A stretch of 37,332 nt of DNA from Tetrahymena elliotti 4EA (lineage: Eukaryota; Ciliophora; Oligohymenophorea; Hymenostomatida; Tetrahymenidae). The stretch lies in assembly GCA_000231825.2 (NCBI GenBank), contig JH720362.1, positions 386,559 to 423,890 on the forward strand. Reading direction: 5' to 3'. Made by a program: the position numbers and the translations under genes. The notes beneath the pieces were generated by a model. The model did no database searches. It was not told the origin of the DNA and saw nothing but the letters and a program-made list of their open reading frames with translations. This document shows, piece after piece, positions 11,901 through 22,881 of the stretch. How positions within the stretch are numbered: the stretch's first letter is position 1; each line of letters opens with the position of its first letter.

Positions 11901-14900
11901 TAAAAGTTAATTTACTTATTTAAATCAACTTTAATATTTAAAAATCCAAATTTTATTTTATTAGTTACAATAATATTAATGATGAAGGAGCCAATAGTAT
12001 TGCAAATGCGATTGAAAAATGCAAGAATATTACTTAGTTAAATCTTTAATTGATGCAATTGTATTCAAAATCTTTTTTGTATTTTTATCTCGATACAAAT
12101 AAATTAAAATTTATAAAAAGTTTTTCTATTAATCTTAATTATTTAAAAAAATTTTATTAGAAGTTATATCATCTCATGTAAAGGAGCTCAAAGTATTGTA
12201 AACACTATAGAAAAATGTTAGAATATTACTAAATTAAATCTTATAATAAAGTAATTTTATTCAATATCTTTTTTTTATTTCTTTTTCTAAAAGTTAATTT
12301 ATTTTTATATATCGATTTATTCTTTTTTTAAACAATTAAATTTAATTTTTAGATAGAAAATAAATAAAAATGAAGATTAATATATTCCATATTATTATGA
12401 AACGTGCTAGAAAATAACTTAATTATTTGTTGGTTTCAAGTAATTTATTTTAAAATATTTTTTGAGCTTCTATTTTAATAAAAATAAATAAAAATTTTTC
12501 TAAAGTTAATTTGCATACATCTATTAATTCTATCTGTAAAACATTTTAAATTGAATTTTATGATTAGGGATTAAATGTTTAGAAGAAGTGAACCTTTTAA
12601 AGAAAGAGATATTAAAATTAATTATTAAAATTTTAATTTGATGTAATTTTATTCAAATCTTTTATTTCTTTAATTAAATTTAAACTTTAAGAAAATTCAA
12701 ACTAGTTTTTAAAATTAAATTTTTCAGAATTAAAAATTTAAATTTGATATCTAAAGAATTGTTAAATTATTTATTTTGATTTTATTAAAAATAATTAGCT
12801 AAGAATAAGAAGAATTAACATTAGGTAAGAGTTAAGAATTAAAAAGGGGTAGGAGCTTCAACTTAAAAACAAATATAATGTAAGTTAGAATTTTTCAAAT
12901 TTTATTAATTTGCTTTTATTCAAAAATTATAAAAATTTTTCTTAATACCTCTGTCTGTTTTTGCAAATTCCAAGGAGTGAGGTTAGAAGTAATAATATGT
13001 TTATAAAAAATTACTTCACTTTAAACTCAATTCAAAAAATATTTGCTTATTATTTCATCAAATTTTATTGAGAATAATGCTCTTAACTTTCCAATTTATT
13101 TTTTGTAAAATTTATAATATTTTATAAATATTTTAGTTGGAAATACTTCTATGACAAAATTGCAGAGAACATTCTAAATTACTTAAAAAAGGAAGATTGG
13201 GTAGATCTGTATGTTTAGTAATTTATCTATTTCTAAATTATGAAAATAAAGTAAAAAGAATTTTTATGAATTTTATTAAATAGAAATTTAAAAAAATATA
13301 ATAATATTGAAGCAGTAGAAAATCATATTGATTATAAAGCTCTGAGTCTTGTGTATAAATATTTTATTTAAAAACATTCATTTAAAAATGTGTTAAAAAT
13401 AAAAAAATCTTCTAGCAAATAAAATATGGGGCGAGAATCAGGTGATTTGGAATTGCATTTGGAGTAATTACTTAGTTTTAAAATATTATTTCAAAAAAAA
13501 AAAATTTTTTGTTTAATCCACTTTCTTTTTAAAAAATTATCTTTTTCATTTTTAATTATTTTAAAACAAATAAAAAGTATCAACATCGTAGGAAAAGAAA
13601 TAACTTAGTTATTAAAAAATAAATTAAGGCTACTGTAGTGGTAAGAAAATTTTAATTTTCATAATTTAAGAGTTTAACATAATTTATTAATTATAAATTT
13701 TAAATTTAAAGCCAAGCATATGAAAAAAATACTTTAGATAAATTAGATAAAGAAAATTCTTATCAATTTAGCTCATTTAGTAGTGACATGTAATTTCTTT
13801 TTTAATAATCATTTTGTTTTTAAATTTTAAAATTAGAAATTATTTTACTTTTTTAAAAGAAAATATTTAAATTTAAAACTAATTTTAAAGGAGGTTCTAT
13901 TATTTTTCTCTTCATTTATCTTTCAAAATTACATTTTAAATTAGATTTAAATTTTTCAAAATAATCATTAGGAAATAAGGATGGGATTTAGATATTGCTT
14001 AGTTAACCTTTCATTTAGAGTAATCTTGAATTTAACTTCTACTAAATTAATATTTAAATAAAAAAAATCATATAATTATCCTAATTAATACCGATTGAAA
14101 TAAATTAAAATTCTTTTTTAAAAACTAAATTTTTTAAAAGTTAGGGTTTTCAAAACCAAATTAAATTTACAAATTCAAAAACTATGAAATTTTTAATAAA
14201 CTATGAATATTGTTTTTAAAACAAAGAAATCATAACATTGGAAATGAAGAAGCTTCAAGTGTTGGAAGCACTTTAGGAAAATACCAAAATGTTACTTCAC
14301 TTAATCTTAATTTAGAGTAATATTTTTTAACTTTTAATTGCATTTTAAATAAATTAATAAATAAAAGATTCATCAATAACACAAATTTTAAGTTTTATGC
14401 ATTTTATTTTCACTATTTTTATATTTTAACTTAATTTTGTTAGGAAAAATAAAATTGGTGATGAAGGAGCTTCAAGAATTGGAAATGATTTATAAAGATG
14501 TCTCTTTATTGTCTAACTCAGTCTTAATTTAAAGTAATCTCCAATTTAATTTTTAGTTATGATTAAATGAATCAGCAAAAAATATTATCAACAATAATAA
14601 TTTTATGAGCTGTTCTCTATTTTTTATTATCATTATTTTTAAATTACAATTTAATATTATTAGAAACAATAAAATTGGGGATGAAGGAGCTTCTAGCATT
14701 GGAAGCGCTTTATAAAAATGTCTAAGCATCACTCAACTGAATCTTAATTTTTCGTATTTTTCTTTTAAGTTTTAATTAGATAAATAGAAGAGTTATGTTA
14801 TCAAAACAATTCTATGATTTTTTTTATCACTATTTTTATGCTTTAACTAAATTTTGCAATTTTGCTAGGTAAAATACAATTGGTCATGAAGGAGCTTCAA

Positions 14901-17518
14901 GTATTGGAAATGCTTTATAAAAATTTCAAAATATTACTTAACTCTATCTTAATTTCGAGTAATTTTCTTTTAATTATTAATTTTTTAAATTATGAAACAA
15001 GTTATTAAGAATAAAAATTTTATGAGTTTCTCTATCTCTTTTTTTTCTTTTCATATTTTAACATTTTAATTTAATTTTGTTAGGTTAAATATAATTGGTC
15101 ATGAAGGAGCTTCAAGTATTGGAAGCGCTTTATAAACATATCAAAATATTACTTAACTCTATCTTAATTTCGAGTAATGTTTTTTATTCATTATTTTTTA
15201 AATAAATAAGCAAAATCAAGTATAATAATTTTTTTAATTTCTCTAAGATTTTTTTATCTCTATTTTTAAATATTAATTTAATTTTGTTAGGATGAATCAG
15301 CTTGGTCTTGAAGGAGTTTCAAGTATTGGAGATGCTTTATAAAAGTGTCAAAAAATTACTTACCTCAGTCTTAAGTTAGAGTAATTTTCTTTTAATTATA
15401 AATTATTATATCAATAAATAAACAAAAGAATCATTAAGAATAATAATTTTATTGATTTTTATATTATTGTTTTATCATCATTTTTAAATTTTATCTAATT
15501 TTTTTAGGTAAAATCAAATTGATAATGAAGAAACTTTAAATATTGGAACTGCTTTATAAAAATGTCAAAATATTACTTACCTCAATCTTAATCTATCGTA
15601 ATATTCATTAGTTTTTATTTGTGTTATTAATAAATAAACAAAAAGCTATGTAGAATAATAATTTTATGAGTTAAACTATGCTTTTTCTTATCATTATTTT
15701 TACATTTTAATTTAATTTTGTCAGGACGAATCGGCTTAGTGATGAAGGAATTTCAATTATTGGAAGAGCTTTATAAAAATACCAAAATATGAGTTAACTC
15801 AAACTTAATTTATCGTAATTTTCTTTTAATTGTTCATAATATTTTAAGTCAATTTATAAACAAAAAAATTGATTCAATATTATAATTTTATGAGTTCATT
15901 ATATTTACATTTTATTTAATTAAACTTTGTTAGGGGCTGTTTAATTGATCATAAAAGAGCTTCAATTATTGGAAGCTTTTTATAAGAATGCCAAAATGTT
16001 ACTAAGCTCAAACTTAATTTAGAGTAATTTTCTTTTAATTATGAATTATTTTTTAAATAACTAAGCAGAATAATAAATTGATAATTTTTTTGTTTTTTTT
16101 ATCACCGTTTTTATATGAAACTAAATTTTGTAAGAATTAATGAAATTGGCCTAGAAGGAGTTTAAAGTATTGGAATTGCTTTATAGAAATGTCAAAATAT
16201 TACTTACCTCAATCTTAATTTATCGTAAAATTCATTAATTTTTAATTATGTTTTAAATTAATAAACAAAAAAACTAAAAAATTGGCAAGAAAAAAAATTT
16301 TATGAGTTGTTTTACACATTTTCTTTTTTTTCTTTTTTATATTTTAACTTAATTTTATAAGGTAAAATCGGATAGACAGTGAAGGAGCTTCTATTCTAGG
16401 AAATACTTTATAAAAATGCTAAAATTATACTTAACTCAAACTTGGTATGAGGTATTCTTCGTTTTATTATTCGTTATGTATGTTGAAGAAAATTGATAAA
16501 CAAAAAAGTTATCAAGAATAATAATTTTATGAGCTGCCCTATACTTTTTCTCATCACTATTTTTATATTATAACTAATTTTTTTAGAAGCAATATTATTG
16601 GTAATGAAGGAGCTTCATTTATTGGAAGCGCTTTATAAAAATGCTAAAACATTACTAAACTCAAACTTGATTTATCAAAGTAAATTTCTTTTAATTATAT
16701 AAATTATATTTTAAATAAATAAACAAAAAAATTATCAATGATAATAATTTTCTGAGTTGTTCTAATCTATTTTTATCACCATATTTTAACTTAATTTTAT
16801 TAGCGGCAATGAGATTGGTCTTGAAGGAGTTTCAAGCATTGGAGAAGTTATGTAAAAATGCCAAAATATTAATTACCTGAATCTTAATTTATCGTAATAT
16901 TTCATTTAATTTTTAATTATATTTACAAAAAAAAAATTTTAGTTGTTTTTTGCTTTTCCTTATTATTCTTTTTTATATAACTTAATTTTGCTAGGCTAAG
17001 TGAAATTGAAAATTAAGGAGCTTCAATTATTGGAAGTGATTTCTAAAAATGTCAAAATATTACCTTGCTAAATCTTAATTTATAGGAATATATTATTTGA
17101 TTTTTAATTGAGTTTTAAATTAATAAAATAACTAAAAAAGTTTTAAAAATTAATACTTTATCAGTTTTCTATTCTTTTTTTATCATTATTTTTTAAAAAT
17201 AAAATTTTTTAAGGTCCAATAAAATTGGTAATGAAGGAGCTTCAAGTATTGGAGATGCTGTATAAAAATGCCTAAATATCACTTACCTCAATATTAATTT
17301 AGAGTAATTTTCTTTTAATTATATTTTAAATAATTAATGAACAAAAAAATTGACATAAAATAATAATTTTATGAGTTTTTCTAATCTATTTTATAACAAA
17401 ATATTTTTTAATTAAATAATAATAAAGGAGAAATTAATTAAATTGTGAAAAAATATCAGATTTAAAAGAAATAATAAATAGCTAATCTCATATTATTTAT
17501 AAACATGTATTTCTATGA
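2703..17518 (+). CDS. Giant protein kinase-LRR gene, about 57 exons (about 2717 aa)
   Basis: Exon 1 (2703-5950) encodes the kinase part. It is joined in intron phase 2 to 6003-6125, 6252-6335, thirty LRR exons at 6711-12642, eight divergent exons at 12799-14019, fifteen LRR exons at 14227-17303 and a last exon at 17428-17518 ending in TGA. These lengths add up to 8154 nt, exactly 2718 codons, with no earlier in-frame TGA. The kinase has a glycine-rich segment (GGEAD, from G400), VAYRVIK with Lys419, HSDIKPGN (Asp514, Asn519; HSD replaces HRD), DFG (Asp531), a PE at 556-557 in place of APE, and Asp567 in HDLYS. It therefore looks catalytically capable. Residues 1-380 are Q/N/K-rich and probably disordered; residues 660-1080 are helical and possibly TPR-like. 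No signal peptide or membrane span is seen, so I infer a cytosolic protein with a very long LRR ligand or partner surface. Splitting into two genes near 12650-14220 is the main alternative. Confidence 0.7.
6003..6710 (+). other. Linker exons between the kinase exon and LRR array A
   Basis: Exon 6003-6125 (123 nt) and exon 6252-6335 (84 nt) both start with one base and end with two bases of a codon, as the LRR exons do. Each ends in an LRR-like strand (NSLVIAI, IKNLALIF). A further piece at about 6381-6422 (FSQFDLMTLIVSI) looks like a third LRR end, but its donor is damaged. The rest of 6423-6710 shows no clean exon, so in my model 6336-6710 is one long intron. Confidence 0.5.
6711..12642 (+). 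repeat. LRR array A: 30 tandem exon-intron units, about 202 bp period
   Basis: Each unit is an exon followed by an intron of about 55-210 nt. Twenty-five exons are exactly 90 nt, four are 87 nt and the last is 75 nt. The typical peptide contains NKINEEGAKSIANAIEKC, then QNITQLNLDL. Exons: 6711-6800, 6929-7018, 7138-7227, 7284-7373, 7472-7561, 7635-7724, 7935-8024, 8144-8233, 8308-8397, 8500-8589, 8690-8776, 8900-8989, 9115-9204, 9319-9408, 9531-9620, 9735-9824, 9948-10034, 10147-10233, 10331-10420, 10549-10638, 10756-10845, 10959-11048, 11177-11266, 11390-11479, 11553-11642, 11760-11849, 11965-12054, 12161-12250, 12353-12439, 12568-12642. Introns resemble one another too (GTAATTTTATTC at the start, TTTTGTTAG at the end), so exon and intron were amplified together. 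No exon has an in-frame TGA. Confidence 0.85.
7809..7911. other. Insert with G7 and C7/C6 tracts inside an array A intron
   Basis: The intron 7725-7934 is about 100 nt longer than its neighbours. The extra part begins with G7 (7809-7815, followed by TAAGGAGG) and ends with C7-T-C6 (7888-7901). It interrupts the ATTTTAAA-type tract that other introns carry near their 3' end, and an ATTTAAAA resumes after it. Such tracts are extraordinary in this AT-rich DNA and they face each other in inverted orientation. In Tetrahymena, inverted polypurine A5G5 tracts flank some internal eliminated sequences and set their boundaries, so this may be the scar of a programmed deletion. A small mobile insert is the alternative. 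Confidence 0.5.
12643..14226 (+). other. Junction region with eight divergent LRR-like exons between arrays A and B
   Basis: Candidate exons, all phase 2 at both ends: 12799-12879, 12982-13104, 13137-13208, 13284-13352, 13416-13463, 13578-13640, 13712-13789, 13972-14019. Several end in recognisable LRR strands (YKALSL, DLELHLE, AQLTFHLE) or start like one (INIVGKEITQLL). Lengths vary from 48 to 123 nt, so these are not the regular cassette. The intron 13105-13136 would be only 32 nt, which is suspiciously short. The stretch may be the degraded join of two ancestral genes; the preserved phase and lack of TGA favour continued translation. Confidence 0.45.
14227..17303 (+). repeat. LRR array B: 15 tandem exon-intron units, about 213 bp period
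   Basis: Fourteen exons are 90 nt; the one at 16587-16679 is 93 nt. The consensus NKIGDEGASSIGNALQKC, then QNITYLNLNL, differs from array A in a consistent way, and the introns carry their own signature (GTAATTTTCTTTTAATT at the start, ATAATTTTATGAG in the middle). Exons: 14227-14316, 14444-14533, 14664-14753, 14869-14958, 15084-15173, 15291-15380, 15508-15597, 15725-15814, 15934-16023, 16135-16224, 16362-16451, 16587-16679, 16804-16893, 16995-17084, 17214-17303. None has an in-frame TGA. The array ends in a non-LRR exon at 17428-17518 (TGA at 17516). Confidence 0.85.
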
Positions 17519-18290
17519 ATTTTATATTTATTAACAAATTAAGTTTAAATCATTAATAGGATAAGAAAATAACAACATAAAAATATTTATATTTTTAACT
17601 TTTTTCTGTCTCAATTAATTTGCTTTAAAATGAAATATCTTTTTGCAAAATGAGTAATTAAATCTTTTCCTTCTAAACTGAACAATTTATTTAATAACTA
17701 ATTCAATATTCTTTTTTCAGTTACTGCTTAAAATAATCCTCCTATTTTTCTGAATTCTACTTCAAAAGGTGTGTGTTATGACTACATCATTTAGGCTGAA
17801 ACAACGAAGAGTTAATCTTGATTTCCAATGAATCAAAGTTATCTAACAAATGGATGGTTGGTCTTTCATGATATTAGATCATTGATAATTATATAATTAA
17901 TAGGTAAGACTCTTATAAAATCTTTGTTCTGGTTATTTATTTGCTATTCAAGATATTTCTAATAAATTTCAGAAATAATTTTAAAGTTATTTATTTATTT
18001 GTATGATTTTTATTTTAAGATATTTCAAAAAATTTGTTTGTGTTTATATTTTACTCTTATTATTTAAAATTTGTAAAAAATATTTTTAACTTTGATATTT
18101 GAATTTATTGTTGGTTTACTAATCAATTCCTATCTATATATAAGTAATTAAGATTATTTTTAGGGAGTTCTTCACTATTTAAAAGAATTTATAATCTTTT
18201 TTGTTTGTTGTAATAAATTATAATCTAAAACTTTTAAAAATTAAAAATTAAAAAATTAAATAACTAATTAATTAGACTGTAAATCTGTTA
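17519..18290. other. Intergenic spacer with one exon-like fragment
   Basis: Apart from the fragment at 17721-17903, this is AT-rich sequence without supported genes. The last 100 nt before the next ATG (18291) are nearly all A and T, as usual upstream of ciliate genes. Confidence 0.4.
17721..17903 (+). pseudogene. Orphan exon-like fragment of an unknown protein
   Basis: A stretch between a good acceptor (TTTTTTCAG, ending 17720) and a donor (GTAAGA at 17904) is richer in G and C than its surroundings. Read as NNPPIFLNSTSKGVCYDYII and then FPMNQSYLTNGWLVF, it looks like a piece of an extracellular protein. One in-frame TGA separates the two parts. No neighbouring exon is visible. I do not recognise the family. 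Confidence 0.3.
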
Positions 18291-20318
18291 ATGGAGTCTT
18301 CAATTTATTATTCAAATTCTTTTAATTTTGATATTAAAAGCTCACCTTAAATGAAAGAAAGTTAAATATTTATCTTAAAACTAGATATCTTAAGCAAGGG
18401 TAAGTGTAATTAGTTTGACTACTTTTCAAGATTGATTAAGAGGATTCCTAACATTAAAGAATTAGAAATATCAATTGATGTTAAGTTATAAAAAGATAAA
18501 AACTAATCTTAGTCTAAGATAAAAGACGTATTAGATTTTGTGGTAAATGATTTAATTCCTTAGTACTAGGAGAGGTTAGAAATCATTACATTTACTAAAA
18601 TAAATATTCAAGAAAAATCAGAAAGAGATGAAGAGTAAACTATTAAAAAATATATACTGAAACTGTTAAAGCCTTTAAAATTTCTAAGAACTATCTCGTT
18701 TAGATAAAAAATTATAAAAGTTTAAGCTTCAAATTTTTATGGATTAAAGTAGTTTATGATATTACTTAAAGAAGGATCTTTAGATTTACCTAATCTTAAA
18801 CTTTTAGATTTTGAATTCAAACAAACACAAAATTAGATCAATCTAAAATATTTTAATCAAAAAGATGTTTTAAATACTATGCTCACAATAGTAAAAGACC
18901 TTCCTAAAATGAAATAAATAGAAGAACTTTCAATTAGCATCTAAAGTTTAGGCTTAAAAAAGATTTTCTTTGAACATCTCATATAAATTATAGTAGAAAT
19001 GAAAAATCTAAAAAAATTAGGACTAGATATTAGTGGAAACAGAATAAATGTAGAAAATAGTGTAAGGAATATTAAATAACTCTAAGTCTTGTCTCATTAA
19101 TTAGAAAGCTTTGTTTATATTGATTGCCAAAATTTCAAACCCTCAAATATTAAAGAATTTAGTTTAGTCATGAGGACATTTGAAAATTTAAAATATCTCT
19201 AGATAGAGAAATTCTCTTTTAAATAAGGGTATTTTAGTGAGTTTTTTTACTTTTTGTCTTTCATGCCTTAGCTTTAGGAAATTAAATTTGATTTAGAAAA
19301 CATGATTTTTAATGATAATGATTTCAATTATTTTACAAAATAAATTTAATAATTGGAAAGCTTAACCTTAATCGAACTTATTCTTCCATAAGAAAAACCA
19401 ATTTAATCAGAAAATACAGTACTAAATCTGTTTGATATAATTACTCATTTTAAACTTAAGTTACTAGATCTTTCAATAACGTTTAATTCATATTTATCAA
19501 GGACATAGTCTAAATAACTAATTATGGGAATATCTAAATTAGAAAAATTGAAGTATATAGAGATTAGGGTCTAAAATAATAAAGGTTTTGACAATTTAGA
19601 AATTGATGCAAGAAAATAGAATGCTTAAAATATATGGAGTCTATAATCGGCTGAATTCTAATGTTGCTAAAATAGTTTTATTTTTAAACCAGAATTATTG
19701 ATATTTCTAAATTAGGAAATAATTCTAAACTAAAACAATTTAAATCTTACAGAATTAAAGATATTTTAGGAAATTTTACTTTAAGAACAAAATGAAATAA
19801 GGATTCATAATAATTTTATTAATGAAATTGGTAAATATAATAATTTAAATAGTTTAGTTATAAATTCTAAAACATTTACAACCAAATTTGAAGATTTAAA
19901 TTAAATATTAATTAGCAATAATTTCAAAACTCTCATTTACTTGGAGATTAATAATTTTCTTTCCATAAGATCTTAAGAATTGTTAAATTTAGTTTCAAAT
20001 TGTAAATTACTTTATCATCTAGATATACGCATTCTTTAAATTAGCAACTAAACTTTAGAATCTTTATTTAATGATTTAATTTTTCTTTAAAAAGTTAACA
20101 TATATTAACTTGACCCTTTTTAAATTGATCAAAAAGTGTTCTAAAATGCTAACTATTTGACAGATTTTAGATGTGCTAATGCATATATTCTAGATACTTT
20201 AAAGATAATTAAAGAAAGAAAGGTTTACTTATTATCAAGCTTAATCTATAGTTAAATAATTCAACCAGAAATTATTTATAAGCCAAAATTCTCTCATATA
20301 GATATTGCCTTTTATTGA
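18291..20318 (+). CDS. Divergent LRR protein, intact, single exon (675 aa)
   Basis: ATG at 18291 and TGA at 20316-20318, 676 codons without an intron. The protein is a long run of irregular leucine-rich segments such as NIKELEISIDV, MKNLKKLGLDISGNRIN, LKLLDLSITF and LYHLDIRIL, consistent with a solenoid of non-canonical LRRs. It has no signal peptide, membrane span or catalytic motif that I can see. The C-terminus (YSQIIQPEIIYKPKFSHIDI) is shared with the truncated paralog at 1-680, which supports both the stop and the frame. It follows the giant kinase-LRR gene on the same strand with a spacer of about 770 nt. Function unknown; a scaffold or recognition role would be inference from fold only. 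The chosen ATG is preceded by almost pure A/T sequence. Confidence 0.85.
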
Positions 20319-20530
20319 TAATAACCCTATGCTCTAAAATAAATATTATATTTTATATTGAATTAAAATCTTAATCAAAAAAAATTTGTTTTTTATTAAA
20401 AAATAGTCTTAATTTAGGAGAGTTTAGAGTATTTTAGTATTAATTTATTTTACTTTTTATAATATTTACATTAAATAATTCAAAAAGATACAAAGTTGTA
20501 ATTAAAAATTAAATATTTTTTATTATTAGT

Positions 20531-20878
20531 TAAATCACTCAAGAGCAAAATTAAATTACTATAGGAGGTAGTGAATAATTATTAACTTCAAAAAAAACTA
20601 ATAAGATTAAGAAGAAAAATAAAGCATAAACGAAAAAGAAGAAAATAAAAATATTTTTTTGGGAATATGTAACAAAAATCATTCAAATTAACCTTATGTT
20701 CACTATTTATAAATTTATTAATCATTTCTGTGTATAATAAATAAATGAGATTCAAATGATATTTTAAAATAAAATATAAAAGAAAAATTAGAAGAAATAA
20801 AGAAAAAAATCAATAATAATGATCAAAATTAGATATGTCAACATTTTTTTAATCTACCAAAAGAATTTGTCAACAGAA
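20531..20878 (+). pseudogene. Decayed, internally deleted copy of the kinase exon
   Basis: Bases 20531-20580 resemble the kinase exon from 2935 (coding KLLGGSD there). Bases 20680-20705 resemble 4376-4401 (HENQPYAHD in the intact kinase; HSNQPYVHY here). Bases 20780-20874 resemble 4470-4574, ending in the LPQEFVN segment (LPKEFVN here). About 1.4 kb between the first two blocks is missing, including the catalytic Lys, HSD and DFG motifs. The reading frame is not kept, so it cannot encode a kinase. Confidence 0.65.
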
Positions 20879-21381
20879 AAATAAAATAAATTTACTTAAC
20901 AGAAAAAATACTTATCATTTCAAGTTTTATTTTTTAAATAAAATAATTTCAAAAAATTTTAATTATTTAATTGATAAATGTATCCAATAAAAATAATTAA
21001 ATAGCTATCATTTTATTTGAAAGCAAATATGTTGTTTATTGTTTAGAATATCTTATAAAAAATTAAATTAATTTTTGATAGTTAACATTTTTTAATCAAG
21101 AACAAAAACCGAATTAAGAAAAATGAATGAAAAGATATTAGCTTGTCATAATTGTATTTGATAGTAGCAATAGATTTTTAAATTAAGAATTTCATATTTT
21201 TTAAATTAAAAAAATCTTATTTTTTGTTTTCAGCTTATCAATCAATATCCAATATAAATTTTATTAATTGAAAAGTTTTTATTCATAGAATGGTAGATTA
21301 ATAGTAAGATTTTCAATTTACTATAAAAAATTTAAGTACCTTTCAATCTCTAAAATTGCATTGCGTAGATAGAAAATCCAA
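20879..21381. other. Spacer homologous to 681-1141
   Basis: AT-rich and non-coding. Partial similarity to the region between the first LRR gene copy and the H2B-like gene marks it as part of the duplicated block. Confidence 0.35.
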
Positions 21382-21650
21382 ATGACTAGATAATATTTCA
21401 AAAAAAACAACAAAAATCTCTTAAAGTAATCCAAGCTATGCTAGAATAGCAAAAAAAGGTCTAAAAAAATTATCCATCTCTGAGAAATCCTTAATGATAC
21501 CTCTACAAAATAAATAAAAATAAAATAATACCTAATTCAAGAATGTGATCTCCTAAAATTAGATGTTTGGCTCAAAGCTCACTAGAAAAAGTAGCATCAA
21601 AAGTTCTCTAAGTGTCAGAATTAAGTGTGAGTAAAATAGATATTTTCTAT
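21382..21650 (+). pseudogene. Broken copy of the H2B-like gene
   Basis: ATG at 21382 opens a frame of only 33 residues (start MTRQYFKKNNKN) that ends at TGA 21481-21483. Similarity to the gene at 1142 continues past the stop in a shifted frame: LDVWLKAHQKKQHQKFS corresponds to LAIWLKTLQKDQYQKSTFS. A second TGA lies near 21630. It is therefore a pseudogene of the 1142-1498 gene and supports the view that the latter was a real gene unit. Confidence 0.6.
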
Positions 21651-21743
21651 AAAAACAAAGACATAACAACAAATATAATGTAATTTATCATTTTTTAAAT
21701 TTTTGAGTTTTAAATAAAACTTATCTTTTGATTTATTAAGTAG

Positions 21744-22881
21744 TAAAAGTGTGATCTATTTAGTGATTAAGTTATTCCTCAATTAACCTTTAACTTGCAG
21801 TAATATTCTAATAATTTATAAATAAATGAATAATCATATTAACAATGCACAAATAATACCAAGCATTTATTTATTTATTATCATAATTTATTTACTTTTT
21901 TTCTAATCACAAATTTTAATAAATTGTTAATGAAAAGAACAAAGTAAAGTATCTTAAGAAGCTTATGATTAATTTAAAATCATTTTTTTAACTTTTTTTG
22001 GATTAAATTAACAAAGAATTAATAAATAATAATTATATTTTATGAGTTTTTCAAAACTTTTTCTTATCATTATTTTTATATCTAAATTCATTTTGTAAAG
22101 GTCTTAAGTTATTTGGAATGAAGGAGCTTCAAGTCTAGGAAGAGTTTTATAAAAGTACCTAAATATTGCTTAACTCAATATTGACTTGTCGTAATATTTT
22201 TTTAATTTTGTCTTAAATAAACAAACAAAAAAATTAGCAAGAATAATATTTTTATGAGCTACTCTTTACTTTTTCTTATTGCTATCTTTATATTTTAACT
22301 TAGGTTAAATAAAATTGATAATACATGAACTTTATGTTTAGGAAGGGCTTTAGAATAACTTCTGAATATTACTTGTCTCAATCTAGATTTATCGTAATTT
22401 TTTTTAAAAATCATAATTTTATGAATTGCTATATGATTTTTCTTATCAATATTTTTATATTTTAATTTAATATTATTAGGTCGAACCAAATTAAAGATGA
22501 AGGAGCTTCAAGTTTAGCAAGATCTTTATAAAAATACCTAAATATTACTTAACTCAGTATTAATTTATCGTAATTTTTTAAAATTTTTAATCATAAAATA
22601 AATCAATAAATAAAAAGTATCAAGAATAATTATTTTATGAGTTGTTTTTTACTTTTTCTTATTATAATTTTTATAATTTAACTTAATTCTACTCGGATGA
22701 ATTAAATTGATAATGAAGGAGCTTCAAGTTTTTCAAATGCTTTAGAAAAATGTCAAAATATTACTTAACTCTATCTTAATTTACAGTTTTTTCTTTTAAT
22801 ATTATCTAATCTTTTTTAAATCTATTTTTTTTAAATTTTATTTGATTAAAATAATTATGATAGGAAAAACAAATTAGATGA
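21744..22881 (+). pseudogene. LRR array C: short, decayed array of the B type
   Basis: Exon-like units lie at 21744-21799 (partial, QVIPQLTFNL), 22101-22190, 22304-22393, 22480-22569 and 22696-22785, followed by a partial LRR start at 22864 (KNKLDD). The peptides resemble array B (NEGASSLGRVL, DEGASSLARSL). Exon 22304-22393 has an in-frame TGA at 22328-22330. The acceptor before 22696 reads CG instead of AG (22694-22695). No start exon is recognisable; the array directly follows the H2B-like pseudogene. This is the only LRR array in the window with clear inactivating changes. Confidence 0.7.

Noticed and set aside
6711..12642. CRISPR-like or satellite array because of regular repeats
   Set aside because: The repeated part is coding, each unit is an LRR exon with splice sites, and repeats are diverged as proteins are.
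22295..22489. Minus-strand 64-residue frame
   Set aside because: It is the complement of degraded LRR exons of array C and shows no motif.
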